In this document: positions 1 through 6,457 of the stretch, piece by piece
How the letters are laid out: each line of letters begins with the position of its first letter
Position numbering within the stretch: the first letter of the stretch is position 1
From: an uncultured Sphingomonas sp.
GTDB lineage: Bacteria > Pseudomonadota > Alphaproteobacteria > Sphingomonadales > Sphingomonadaceae
DNA: 7,513 nucleotides
Direction: 5' to 3'
Assembly: GCA_946886845.1 (NCBI GenBank)
Contig: CAMPJH010000072.1
Span: forward strand, 1-7,513
The notes under the pieces: generated by a model
Databases searched by the model: none
What the model was told of the DNA's origin: nothing
What the model saw: the letters and a program-made list of their open reading frames with translations, nothing else
Position numbers and translations under genes: made by a program

Positions 1-1209
1 ACCATCGCCCAGATGGCGATGGTCATCGTCATCGGCTGGCAGGTCTATGACATCGCCCGCCAGACGATGGCGATCGACGAAGCCGCATTCCAGCTCGGCC
101 TGATCGGCCTCGTCCAGTTCGTGCCCTTGTTCGTTTTGACTCCGGTCAGCGGCTGGGTCGCCGACCGGATGGACCGGCGCCATATCGCCCGAGCGGTGGT
201 GGTCCTCGAGCTGCTCTGCGCCGCGATCCTGTTGTGGGCGACTTGGAGCGGCCGGATCAGCCTGCCGATCCTGTTCTCGGTCGCGGCGCTGCTCGGGGTC
301 GCCCGCGCCTTCGCCGGGCCGGCACTCGGAGCGCTGGCGCCGAACCTGGTGCCAAGGAACCTGCTGCCCCGGGCAATCGCCCTGAGCTCGACCGCATGGC
401 AGGCGGGCGCGATCCTCGGGCCGGCGATCGGCGGCATCCTCTACGACATCGTGCCGCATTATTCCTACGGCTTCAGCGCGGCATTGTTCGCTTTTTCGAC
501 CGTCTGCCTGTTCCTGATCGGGCCGGTCGCGCGGCCACAAATCGAACCGGGGAGGCCGCTCAGGCGGATGATCGAAGGCCTGCAATATGTCGGCCGCAAC
601 CGGCTGGTGCTCGGCGCGATCACGCTCGATTTGTTCGCCGTGCTGCTCGGCGGGGCGACGGCGATGCTTCCGGTCTATGCCCGCGACATCCTCCACGTCG
701 GAGCGGAGGGCCTCGGGCCGCTGCGTGCGGCCCCCGCGGTCGGCGCGACGCTGACCGCGATTTTCTTCTCGTTCCGGCCGATCAAGACCAACGTCGGGGT
801 GAAGATGCTCGGCGCGGTGGTGGTGTTCGGGGCGGCTACAGCGGTCTTCGGCCTGTCGACCTGGTACCCGTTGTCGCTGGCGATGCTGACCCTGGCCGGG
901 GCGGCCGACATGTTTTCCGTCTACATTCGTCAGTCATTGATCCAGCTGCACACGCCGGACGCGATGCGCGGCCGCGTCGGCGCCGCGTCGACTCTGGCGA
1001 TTTCCGCGTCGAACGAGCTTGGCGAAACTCGCAGCGGTTTCCTGGCGGCGCTCATCGGCCCAGTCGCCGCCACGGTCGGCGGCGGGGTCGCTGCAATCGT
1101 TGTCACATTGATCTGGGCGCGCTGGTTCCCAGAGCTTCGCCGCGCCCGCACCTTCGAAGTACCCGAAGAGCCGCCGCCCGAGGCCGCCGTGATCGCCGGC
1201 GGCGCCTGA
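1..1209 (+). CDS. MFS exporter, MFS_3/EntS-like family (5' end cut off by the window)
   Basis: This is an inner-membrane transporter of the major facilitator superfamily, probably a proton-driven exporter; the substrate cannot be read from the sequence. The frame is open from base 1 (TIAQ precedes the first ATG at 13), so the true start lies outside and perhaps 15-30 residues are missing. The visible 402 residues begin inside the first helix with WQVYDIA, a hallmark of the MFS_3 group. The loop between helices 2 and 3 carries the MFS motif A as [10 protein letters not shown] (residues 47-56 counted from the ATG at 13). Further hydrophobic helices follow at regular intervals, the last being [13 protein letters not shown] before a short charged tail. 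Stop TGA is at 1207-1209. The cysK start lies 13 nt downstream, so both are probably co-transcribed. Family assignment is firm; a role in cysteine-related export is only an inference from the neighbour. Confidence 0.9.
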   Translation, partial: TIAQMAMVIVIGWQVYDIARQTMAIDEAAFQLGLIGLVQFVPLFVLTPVSGWVADRMDRRHIARAVVVLELLCAAILLWATWSGRISLPILFSVAALLGVARAFAGPALGALAPNLVPRNLLPRAIALSSTAWQAGAILGPAIGGILYDIVPHYSYGFSAALFAFSTVCLFLIGPVARPQIEPGRPLRRMIEGLQYVGRNRLVLGAITLDLFAVLLGGATAMLPVYARDILHVGAEGLGPLRAAPAVGATLTAIFFSFRPIKTNVGVKMLGAVVVFGAATAVFGLSTWYPLSLAMLTLAGAADMFSVYIRQSLIQLHTPDAMRGRVGAASTLAISASNELGETRSGFLAALIGPVAATVGGGVAAIVVTLIWARWFPELRRARTFEVPEEPPPEAAVIAGGA

Positions 1210-1222
1210 CAGGAGAATAGCC

Positions 1223-2152
1223 ATGAAAGCTTCGAACATCCTCGAGACGATCGGCAGCACGCCGCATATTCGCGTCAACCGCTTGTTCGGCGACAAAGCG
1301 GAAGTCTGGATAAAGTCGGAGCGATCGAACCCGGCGGCGTCGATCAAGGACCGGATCGCGCTGGCGATGGTCGAAGACGCCGAAGCGTCGGGCAAGCTCA
1401 AGCCCGGCGGCACCATCGTCGAGCCGACTTCCGGCAACACCGGCATCGGCCTGGCGATGGTGGCCGCGGTGAAGGGTTATCCTTTGGTCCTGGTGATGCC
1501 CGACAGCATGAGCGTCGAGCGGCGGCGGCTGATGCTCGCTTTCGGCGCCCGCTTCGACCTCACTCCGCGCGAAAAGGGCATGAAGGGCGCGATCGCCCGG
1601 GCCCAGGAGGTCGTCGCCGAAACCCCCGGCGCCTGGATGCCGCAGCAGTTCGACAATCCGGCCAATATCGAGGTCCATGAGCGCACCACCGCCAAGGAGA
1701 TCCTCGACGACTTCCGCGACGAGCCGCTGGACGCGCTGATCACCGGGGTCGGAACCGGCGGCCACATCAGCGGCTGCGCGCATGTCCTCAAGAAGGCCTG
1801 GCCGAACCTCAAGGTTTTCGCGGTCGAGCCGGAGCTGTCGCCGGTGATCAGCGGCGGCGAACCGTCGCCGCATCCAATCCAGGGCATTGGCGCTGGCTTC
1901 ATCCCGGCCAACCTCGACGTCGACGCGCTCGACGGCACGATCACGGTCGGCGCCGACGAAGCCAAGGCGATGGCGCTTCGCTCGGCCCGCGAGGAAGGCA
2001 TATTGGTGGGGATTTCGTCGGGCGCGACGCTCGCCGCAATCGCCAAGAAGTTGCCCGAGCTGGGCGATCGGCCGCGGGTTCTCGGCTTCAATTACGACAC
2101 CGGCGAGCGCTATTTGTCGGTGCCGGATTTCCTTCCCGTCGAAGCGCTTTAA
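1223..2152 (+). CDS. cysK: Cysteine synthase A (O-acetylserine sulfhydrylase, PLP enzyme)
   Basis: This cytoplasmic enzyme makes L-cysteine and acetate from O-acetylserine and sulfide, the last step of sulfur assimilation. At 309 residues it has the usual length. The PLP-binding lysine is K42 in NPAASIKDR. The substrate loop PTSGNTG is at 68-74, the PLP-phosphate loop GVGTGGH at 175-181, and GISSGA lies near 263. The segments [15 protein letters not shown] and [12 protein letters not shown] favour CysK over CysM, as does the GERYLS near the C-terminus. The usual SNPGGSVKDR appears here as [10 protein letters not shown], a mild variant around the catalytic lysine. The start is supported by AGGAG at 1211-1215, 7 nt before the ATG. 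It follows the MFS gene by 13 nt, suggesting one operon. A cystathionine beta-synthase-like activity is the only serious alternative; no CBS domain is present. Confidence 0.93.
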   Translation: MKASNILETIGSTPHIRVNRLFGDKAEVWIKSERSNPAASIKDRIALAMVEDAEASGKLKPGGTIVEPTSGNTGIGLAMVAAVKGYPLVLVMPDSMSVERRRLMLAFGARFDLTPREKGMKGAIARAQEVVAETPGAWMPQQFDNPANIEVHERTTAKEILDDFRDEPLDALITGVGTGGHISGCAHVLKKAWPNLKVFAVEPELSPVISGGEPSPHPIQGIGAGFIPANLDVDALDGTITVGADEAKAMALRSAREEGILVGISSGATLAAIAKKLPELGDRPRVLGFNYDTGERYLSVPDFLPVEAL

Positions 2153-2234
2153 CTCCTCGCTAACCCTGTTCGTTCGCGTCGCCGTTACCTGGCGCCGGTA
2201 AAGACTCACGCATGCGGAGCGGGAATCCTCCGCC

Positions 2235-2241
2235 GGTGAGG
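2235..2241 (+). promoter_or_regulatory. Shine-Dalgarno that decides the start of the GGDEF/EAL/PilZ gene
   Basis: GGTGAGG lies 2 nt before the ATG at 2244 but 8 nt before the in-frame ATG at 2250. Normal spacing favours 2250. An in-frame TAA at 2199-2201, with no other ATG or GTG between, leaves only these two starts, which differ by two residues. Confidence 0.55.
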
Positions 2242-2249
2242 TCATGCAG

Positions 2250-4946
2250 ATGGCGCGAACGCGCTTTGCCAAAGCTGTCGGTCAATCGTCGCTTGGAAAG
2301 TCCGAGCGGGCATCGGTGCGCGAGGCGCTCTGGTTCGACATCGAGTCGGCGGAATCCTCGGGCGACGATTCGCTGGCGGAATCGCGCGTCGCCTCTTTCG
2401 ACAACAGTGCCCTTCTGCTTGGCGCGACTCACCTGCTGCTTGGCCTGGCTTGCCTGTTCCTGCAGCCGAAGCTGGCGATCGTCGGTTCCTACACGACGCC
2501 GCTGATCCCGCTCGCGCTGATTCTGTTCCTCGACATCGCCGCGGCGATCGGGCTCTACAGCCGGCACAAGGTCGAGCCTGCCCCCCATGCGGTCGCCCGG
2601 GCGATGTGCATCTACCTCTCGGTCGCGGGGGTCTTGTGGACCTTGTTCGGCCTCGCTGTGATCTTCAGCTCGGCTGCTCCGCCTGCCGGAGTCGTCGCCG
2701 TGGCGATTTGCGCCGGAATCGCGATGTCGGCGATCGTCGCCATCAGCTCGCCCCCCTTGGCGGTGGTCAACGCCTTCGTCGCGACCGGGGCATCGGTTCT
2801 TTTTTCGGTCTCGCCGGTCATTCCGGTCGGGGTCGCCGTTCTTTCCTTGCTGCTCGTCGCGTACAGCGTCGCCGCGGCCCGAACCGTGATCGCGGCCGGA
2901 AGGCGCCGGCTCAACCTCGACGCCGAAGCCCGCAAGGCGCTTACCTTCGTCGACGAATTCGAGAACAGCGGCCGCGGCTGGTTTTGGGAAACCAACGCCG
3001 AAGGGACCTTGTCCTACGTCTCGCAGCAGCTCGCCGACGATTTCGAGTGCGAGCCGGCCGGACTGCTCGGGCGGCAGTTCACCGATTTGCTTTCGGTCGA
3101 CACGACCGTCGACGGGGTGATCGAGGAGCGCAAGACGCTGGGCTTCCACCTGTCGGCGCGATTCCCATTCTCCGACGTCATCGTCCGGGCCGGCAGCGAC
3201 CAGGACATTCACTGGTCGCTGTCGGGCAATCCGGTGTTCGACGACCGCGGCCGATTCCTCGGCTTTCGCGGGATTGGTACCGACCTCACCGAGCAGCGCC
3301 GGACCGAGCAGGAAATCTCCAGGCTTGCCCGGTTCGATTCGCTGACCGGGCTGCCCAACCGGGCGAAGATGCGCCAGACGCTCGACGAAGCACTCCGCAA
3401 TGCGGCCCATCGCCAGAAGGGCTGCAGCCTGTTCCTGATCGACCTCGACCGCTTCAAGAACGTCAACGACACGCTCGGCCATCCGATCGGCGACGCTTTG
3501 CTTCGCGAAGTCGCCAAGCGGCTGAAATCGGTGATGGGCGAGCACGGCCAGGTCGGCCGCCTCGGCGGCGACGAGTTCAAGGCGGTGCTGCCGGGGACGG
3601 TCGACATCGGCCTTCTCGAATCGCTGTCGCGGACGCTGATCGAGCAGGTGTCGCGCCCCTATGTGATCGAAGGCCATCGAGTCCTGATCGGGGCGTCGGT
3701 CGGGATCTCGATCGGCGACCCGGGCCGGGCCTGCGCCGACAGCATGATCCGCAACGCCGATCTGGCGCTCTACGCGGCCAAGGCCGCCGGCCGCGGCAAG
3801 CATTGCTTCTACGAGGCGGCGATGCACAGCGAGGCGACCGACCGGCAGGTGCTCGAAAACGACCTTCGCCAGGCCGTCGAGCGCGGCGAGCTGGAAGTGG
3901 CGTACCAGCCGATCGTCCGAGCCGCGACCGAGGAGGTCTCGGGCTTCGAATCGCTGGTCCGCTGGACCCACCCGGTTCGGGGCGCGATCTCGCCCGAAAA
4001 GTTCATCCCCCTGGCCGAGGAATGCGGGCTGATCGGCAAGCTCGGCAGCTGGGTCCTGGAAACGGCGCTCAAGGAAGCCGCCAACTGGCCCGACCATGTC
4101 CGGATCGCGGTCAACCTGTCGCCGGTGCAGTTCAACGACCCGGCGATCGTCGACTCGATTGCCCGGATCATCGACCAGTCCGAAATCAATCCCGGCAAGG
4201 TCGAGCTCGAGATCACCGAGGGCGTGTTCCTGGCCGAAGGCGACAGCACCGACGAAACCTTCGCCCGGCTGAAGAAGCTCGGCGTCCGGCTGGCGCTCGA
4301 CGATTTCGGCACCGGCTACAGCTCGCTCGGCTATTTGAAGAAGGCGCCGTTCGACAAGATCAAGATCGACCAGAGCTTCGTCCGCGGCGCCGCCTCGCCG
4401 ACCAGCCGAAACAGCGCCATTATCCGCGCCATCGTCAGCCTCGCCGACAGCCTGGAGATGGAGACCTGCGCCGAGGGCGTCGAGACCCACGACGATCTGG
4501 CGCTGATCCGCGAGCTCGGCTGCAGCCACGTCCAGGGCTACATCTTCGGCCGCCCGGCGGCCGCCAGCGAAGCCCGCGAGCTCGCCAACCGCGCCCGGGT
4601 TGAAGCCGCGGGCTTCCAGTTCCTCCGCGAGCCCAGGCATCGGTTGATGCGCCGGGCGGTGGCGATGATCGACGGCTACGAGGAGGAAATCCGCCTCCGC
4701 AACATCTCGGTCACCGGGGCGCTGGTCGAGTGCCGCCGGCCGCTCGCCCCGGGAACCCAGCTCAACATCGACATCGTCGGCGTCGGCCCCGCCAGCGGCA
4801 CCGTCAAATGGGCGGCCAACGGCAAGTGCGGCGTGCAGTTCGACCGCGAATTCGACCTGACCCGCATGGCGCCCAAGAAGGCCAAGGGCAATGACGTCAC
4901 CATGCTGACCCCGTGGTACGTCGACCGCCGAGCCGCCGAACGCTAG
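2250..4946 (+). CDS. Membrane-bound PAS-GGDEF-EAL-PilZ cyclic-di-GMP signalling protein
   Basis: The 898-residue protein should make and/or break down the second messenger c-di-GMP at the inner membrane. Numbering is from the ATG at 2250. A charged N-terminus is followed by about six helices (roughly 53-71, 82-102, 118-140, 145-166, 169-188, 190-210). A PAS domain (about 236-350, with GWFWETNAEGTLSYVS) follows. The GGDEF domain (about 358-513) keeps DSLTGLPNR, DLDRFKNVNDTLGH and an intact GGDEF at 439-443. The RxxD inhibitory site is absent: its positions 430 and 433 are both Gly. The EAL domain (about 533-775) has ESL in place of EAL (567-569) but keeps the metal glutamate, NLSPVQF, EITEG, DDFGTGYSSL (D684, D685), KIDQSF and AEGVET. 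A PilZ domain ends the protein, with RLMRR at 798-802 and NISVTG at 818-823, the two c-di-GMP-binding motifs. All catalytic motifs look usable; net activity cannot be predicted. It is transcribed apart from its neighbours. Confidence 0.93.
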   Translation: MARTRFAKAVGQSSLGKSERASVREALWFDIESAESSGDDSLAESRVASFDNSALLLGATHLLLGLACLFLQPKLAIVGSYTTPLIPLALILFLDIAAAIGLYSRHKVEPAPHAVARAMCIYLSVAGVLWTLFGLAVIFSSAAPPAGVVAVAICAGIAMSAIVAISSPPLAVVNAFVATGASVLFSVSPVIPVGVAVLSLLLVAYSVAAARTVIAAGRRRLNLDAEARKALTFVDEFENSGRGWFWETNAEGTLSYVSQQLADDFECEPAGLLGRQFTDLLSVDTTVDGVIEERKTLGFHLSARFPFSDVIVRAGSDQDIHWSLSGNPVFDDRGRFLGFRGIGTDLTEQRRTEQEISRLARFDSLTGLPNRAKMRQTLDEALRNAAHRQKGCSLFLIDLDRFKNVNDTLGHPIGDALLREVAKRLKSVMGEHGQVGRLGGDEFKAVLPGTVDIGLLESLSRTLIEQVSRPYVIEGHRVLIGASVGISIGDPGRACADSMIRNADLALYAAKAAGRGKHCFYEAAMHSEATDRQVLENDLRQAVERGELEVAYQPIVRAATEEVSGFESLVRWTHPVRGAISPEKFIPLAEECGLIGKLGSWVLETALKEAANWPDHVRIAVNLSPVQFNDPAIVDSIARIIDQSEINPGKVELEITEGVFLAEGDSTDETFARLKKLGVRLALDDFGTGYSSLGYLKKAPFDKIKIDQSFVRGAASPTSRNSAIIRAIVSLADSLEMETCAEGVETHDDLALIRELGCSHVQGYIFGRPAAASEARELANRARVEAAGFQFLREPRHRLMRRAVAMIDGYEEEIRLRNISVTGALVECRRPLAPGTQLNIDIVGVGPASGTVKWAANGKCGVQFDREFDLTRMAPKKAKGNDVTMLTPWYVDRRAAER

Positions 4947-4963
4947 CGCCGGCTGCACAGGAA

Positions 4964-4999
4964 AGGAGCGCCGGCGAACCGACGCTCCTCCTTGTTTCG
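4964..4999 (+). terminator. Candidate intrinsic terminator between convergent genes
   Basis: AGGAGCG (4964-4970) pairs perfectly with CGCTCCT (4983-4989) across a 12-nt loop, followed by CCTTGTTTC. It lies 17 nt after the stop of the c-di-GMP gene and just before the stop of the convergent gene, so it may end both transcripts. The T-tract is interrupted, which lowers certainty. Confidence 0.5.
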
Positions 5000-5011
5000 A
5001 CAACCGGCCGT

Positions 5012-5434
5012 TTAGCGGCGGTTGATGTCGACGTCGCGGACGAAGCCGCGATAGTCGACGTCGCACTTGAACGACAGGTCCGGTCGATACGAGTATCCGA
5101 CCGCGCCATAGACGCCGTACGGATTGTAGGCCGGCCGGCCACTGGTCGCGAGACCGCGGACCCGCACCGTGGTGCGGCGCGGAACCACCTGGGTGATGCT
5201 CAGCACCCGCGGAGTAGCCGCATAGGCGCCGAGCAGCGAGCCGATGACCCCGCTTAGGCCGGTGCGAGTCACCAGCCGCTGCTGAACGGCCGCGCTGCAC
5301 CGCTGCGCAGCAACCGCCGTCACGTTATACCCATAGCCGTAGCCCGGGTAAGCATATTGCGCGGAAGCGGGGGCGGCCGCCGCAAGAGCGGCAATGCCCG
5401 CGCTGCCGGCAAGGATCTTCCGCATAATCGTCAT
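5012..5434 (-). CDS. Small exported protein of unknown function, Tyr/Gly-rich N-terminus
   Basis: The 140-residue protein has a clear Sec signal peptide: basic MTIMRK, a hydrophobic Ala-rich core, and an ASA-Q cleavage site at 25/26. The mature protein would be periplasmic or secreted. It begins with a tyrosine/glycine-rich stretch (about 27-37, YAYPGYGYGYN). Two cysteines, C46 and C124, are the only ones in the mature chain and could form a disulfide. The C-terminus reads CDVDYRGFVRDVDINRR. I do not recognise a named domain, though such proteins are common in sphingomonads. The start at 5434 is supported by AAGGGAGA 6 nt upstream; the second ATG (residue 4) is less well placed. It converges on the c-di-GMP gene and diverges from the small-gene cluster to its right. 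Coding status is strong because of the signal peptide and RBS; function is unknown. Confidence 0.8.
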   Translation of the reverse strand: MTIMRKILAGSAGIAALAAAAPASAQYAYPGYGYGYNVTAVAAQRCSAAVQQRLVTRTGLSGVIGSLLGAYAATPRVLSITQVVPRRTTVRVRGLATSGRPAYNPYGVYGAVGYSYRPDLSFKCDVDYRGFVRDVDINRR

Positions 5435-5567
5435 CGTTCGTCTCCCTTCAAAAGAGCCGTCGATGGTAAAACGAACGGGTGTTCGGCGCTGTCCCGCGCT
5501 GGTCGCAACAGGCCTTCATCCCGTCGCTCGGCGGTGAACGCGAAATGAATGAATTGCGAAGGGGCGC

Positions 5568-5604
5568 AAGCCGCTGGGCCAATTCGCTTCGCGGCGGCTT
5601 TTGT
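5568..5604 (+). other. Inverted repeat followed by TTTT in the divergent intergenic region
   Basis: AAGCCGC (5568-5574) is perfectly complementary to GCGGCTT (5594-5600), with a 19-nt loop and TT directly after, giving a TTTT run at 5599-5602. It resembles an intrinsic terminator or attenuator, but no + strand gene lies immediately upstream. It could also be an operator. The rest of 5435-5567 shows nothing I can name. Confidence 0.3.
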
Positions 5605-5612
5605 GGTAGAAG
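5583..5612 (+). promoter_or_regulatory. Weak candidate promoter for the small-gene cluster
   Basis: An extended -10-like TGgTAGAAG occurs at 5604-5612, with a poor -35 candidate TTCGCT at 5583-5588 (18-nt spacer). Transcription would begin near 5619, just inside the structured leader. The match is weak and is offered only because a promoter is expected here. Confidence 0.25.
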
Positions 5613-5703
5613 GCGAGACCGCCTGAAACACGTCACCGTGGGCCTTCAGCCGGCTGAGAGACGACACGCGCTCCCGCCTGCCAACAAGGAGCGCCGCAAG
5701 CTT
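5611..5703 (+). promoter_or_regulatory. Structured 5' leader that sequesters the Shine-Dalgarno (candidate cis-regulatory RNA)
   Basis: Read as RNA, this stretch holds several short stems in a row. AGGCG (5611-5615) pairs with CGCCT (5620-5624), loop AGAC. CACG (5629-5632) pairs with CGTG (5637-5640). A 12-nt perfect palindrome TCAGCCGGCTGA lies at 5646-5657. Most telling, GCGCTCC (5668-5674) pairs perfectly with GGAGCGC (5688-5694), closing a 13-nt loop and burying the AAGGAG Shine-Dalgarno at 5686-5691 of the 74-codon gene. A second CGCCT copy sits in that loop (5675-5679) and could compete for AGGCG. The layout fits an RNA thermometer, riboswitch or autoregulated leader; which one cannot be told from sequence. 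I recognise no named Rfam family. Confidence 0.5.
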
Positions 5704-5928
5704 ATGAGCCGAGCCATCAATATTTCCATGCACGCGGACGATGTCCTCGCCAAATGCCAGGCCGCGAAGGTCGGGGTTTCGGCGATCGAGGCGCTGCCGG
5801 GCGGCGGCGTGCGGCTGGTCTGCATGAGCACCGACGGCGCCGAGAAGCTTCGACGCAGGCTCAAGGCCCACGTCATTAAAGGCGACGTCGAACGCAGCCA
5901 TTACCGCCCGCGCCAGGATGCCCGCTAG
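5704..5928 (+). CDS. Small basic protein of unknown function (74 aa), first gene of a three-gene cluster
   Basis: The 74-residue product begins MSRAINISMHADDVLAKC and has 14 Lys/Arg against 8 Asp/Glu, with most of the basic residues in the C-terminal half (EKLRRRLKAHVIKG, then RSHYRPRQDAR). It has no signal peptide or membrane helix, so it is probably cytoplasmic. A compact alpha/beta fold is suggested by alternating hydrophobic runs (VSAIEAL, GGVRLVCM), and the basic tail could bind RNA or DNA; this is inference. Two cysteines are present (C18, C40). The frame stays open upstream to an ATG at 5479, but that extension would translate the structured leader and lacks an RBS. The start at 5704 has AAGGAG (5686-5691) 12 nt upstream, a rather long spacing. 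That Shine-Dalgarno lies inside a predicted hairpin. Stop TAG is followed after one base by the next ATG, so the genes are likely translationally coupled. Confidence 0.7.
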   Translation: MSRAINISMHADDVLAKCQAAKVGVSAIEALPGGGVRLVCMSTDGAEKLRRRLKAHVIKGDVERSHYRPRQDAR

Positions 5929-5929
5929 G

Positions 5930-6091
5930 ATGGCGGAGCAGGCGCCAGACTGGAGCGGCGGCCACGCCGACGCGCTGGGCCGCGCTCGCGCCGCGCTGAT
6001 CCGCCAGGAAGCGCTGCGCCCGCGCAACCAGGACAGCGGATTCATGTTCAAGCGTCTCGAGACGCGCAAGGAGACGAAGGACAATGGCTAA
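5930..6091 (+). CDS. Small protein of unknown function (53 aa), second gene of the cluster
   Basis: This 53-residue frame runs MAEQAPDW...FMFKRLETRKETKDNG. It is hydrophilic and mostly helix-prone, with an Ala/Arg-rich middle (ADALGRARAALIRQEALR) and a charged tail; no signal peptide, membrane helix or cysteine is present. Its ATG comes one base after the TAG of the preceding gene (TAGGATG), and its last 8 nt overlap the following gene. That packing on both sides is the best evidence that it is real, together with GC-rich third positions. A weak AGGA lies 11 nt before the start, so translation probably depends on coupling to the gene before it. I do not recognise a family and propose no function. 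Confidence 0.6.
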   Translation: MAEQAPDWSGGHADALGRARAALIRQEALRPRNQDSGFMFKRLETRKETKDNG

Positions 6092-6203
6092 GGGCCAGAA
6101 ACGATCGAACAAGGAAATCCGCAAGCCCAAGGCGTCCAAGGCGAAGAAGGGCAACGTGTCGCAGCCGACCACCAAGCCCGGCGGGCTGCTCCCCCGCGAC
6201 TGA
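6084..6203 (+). CDS. Very short, highly basic protein (39 aa) of the MAKGQ-RSNKE type
   Basis: The 39-residue product starts MAKGQKRSNKEIRKPK and contains nine Lys and three Arg against two acidic residues, so its net charge is about +10. It lacks hydrophobic segments and is probably disordered, cytoplasmic and bound to nucleic acid or ribosomes; that role is inference. From memory, short proteins opening MAKGQ-RSNKE occur widely in proteobacteria without a known function; I could not check this. The start overlaps the end of the preceding frame by 8 nt (ATGGCTAA) and is preceded by AAGGAG at 6068-6073 and GAAGGA at 6076-6081, both plausible ribosome sites. A 6-bp GC hairpin spans the stop codon, and a terminator-like hairpin lies 40 nt beyond it, which suggests this is the last gene of the cluster. 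Confidence 0.72.
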   Translation: MAKGQKRSNKEIRKPKASKAKKGNVSQPTTKPGGLLPRD

Positions 6204-6209
6204 CGCGGG
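6193..6209 (+). other. GC hairpin spanning the stop codon of the 39-aa gene
   Basis: CCCGCG (6193-6198) pairs with CGCGGG (6204-6209) around the loop ACTGA, which contains the stop TGA (6201-6203). No T-run follows, so it is more likely an mRNA 3'-end stabiliser than a terminator. Confidence 0.35.
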
Positions 6210-6243
6210 CCACTCGAAGCCAAGCCGCCACGCATTGCTAAGT

Positions 6244-6263
6244 TGCTGGAGCGCCAGCATTTC
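6244..6263 (+). terminator. Candidate terminator of the small-gene cluster
   Basis: TGCTGG (6244-6249) and CCAGCA (6254-6259) form a perfect 6-bp stem with tetraloop AGCG, followed by TTTC. It lies 40 nt after the last small gene. The T-run is only three bases long, so termination may be partial. Confidence 0.4.
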
Positions 6264-6319
6264 ACCTCCGCGCCGAAGCGATCCGTGCTAAACAGACGCC
6301 GGGTTGTGGGGGATCAGTC

Positions 6320-6415
6320 ATGGAACGCACATTCTCAAACTGGCGGAGCTCGGTCGTCGGGCTCGGGGTCACGCTCGCCATCGTCGCCGCCGGCTTCGCC
6401 GTCGCTTTCTGGTAG
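6320..6415 (+). CDS. Candidate 31-aa single-helix membrane protein
   Basis: This short frame encodes MERTFSNWRSSVVGLG followed by an unbroken hydrophobic run to the end (VTLAIVAAGFAVAFW). It would be a tiny inner-membrane protein with a basic, cytoplasmic N-terminus and one helix of about 20 residues. G or C occupies the third position in 27 of 31 codons, matching the neighbouring genes. A purine-rich GGGGGA lies about 6 nt before the ATG. A 9-bp hairpin starts two bases after the stop. I know no family for it. Such helices can arise by chance in GC-rich DNA, so conservation is needed to settle it. Confidence 0.45.
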   Translation: MERTFSNWRSSVVGLGVTLAIVAAGFAVAFW

Positions 6416-6416
6416 T

Positions 6417-6441
6417 TCGGCGGCGGCAGCTTCGCCGCCGA
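6417..6441. terminator. Strong GC hairpin between convergent genes
   Basis: TCGGCGGCG (6417-6425) pairs with CGCCGCCGA (6433-6441) across a 7-nt loop. It sits between the 31-aa frame on the + strand and the end of the lipoprotein gene on the - strand. No T-tract follows on either strand, so it is not a classic intrinsic terminator. Confidence 0.35.
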
Positions 6442-6457
6442 TCGCCGCGCCCAGCGC

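Noticed and set aside
2214..2233. 6-bp inverted repeat GCGGAG/CTCCGC just upstream of the c-di-GMP gene ribosome site
   Set aside because: Short stem with an 8-nt loop that does not cover the Shine-Dalgarno; expected by chance in such GC-rich DNA.
1103..2272. Long - strand open frame opposite cysK
   Set aside because: Antisense shadow of a clear cysK gene; no domain, no ribosome site, composition dominated by Arg, Asp and Ala.
2450..4603. 717-codon + strand frame inside the c-di-GMP gene
   Set aside because: It is an alternative frame of a gene with firm domain evidence and is extremely Arg/Pro-rich, as expected for a shifted frame in GC-rich DNA.
2160..5300. Very long - strand open frame (1046 codons) opposite the c-di-GMP gene
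   Set aside because: It mirrors the + strand gene in GC-rich DNA. It contains no recognisable domain, its composition is that of an antisense shadow, and it overlaps two well-supported genes.
5479..5703. N-terminal extension of the 74-aa gene to an ATG at 5479 (149 codons)
   Set aside because: The extension lacks a ribosome site, would translate a region full of RNA-like stems, and the AAGGAG at 5686 points to 5704.
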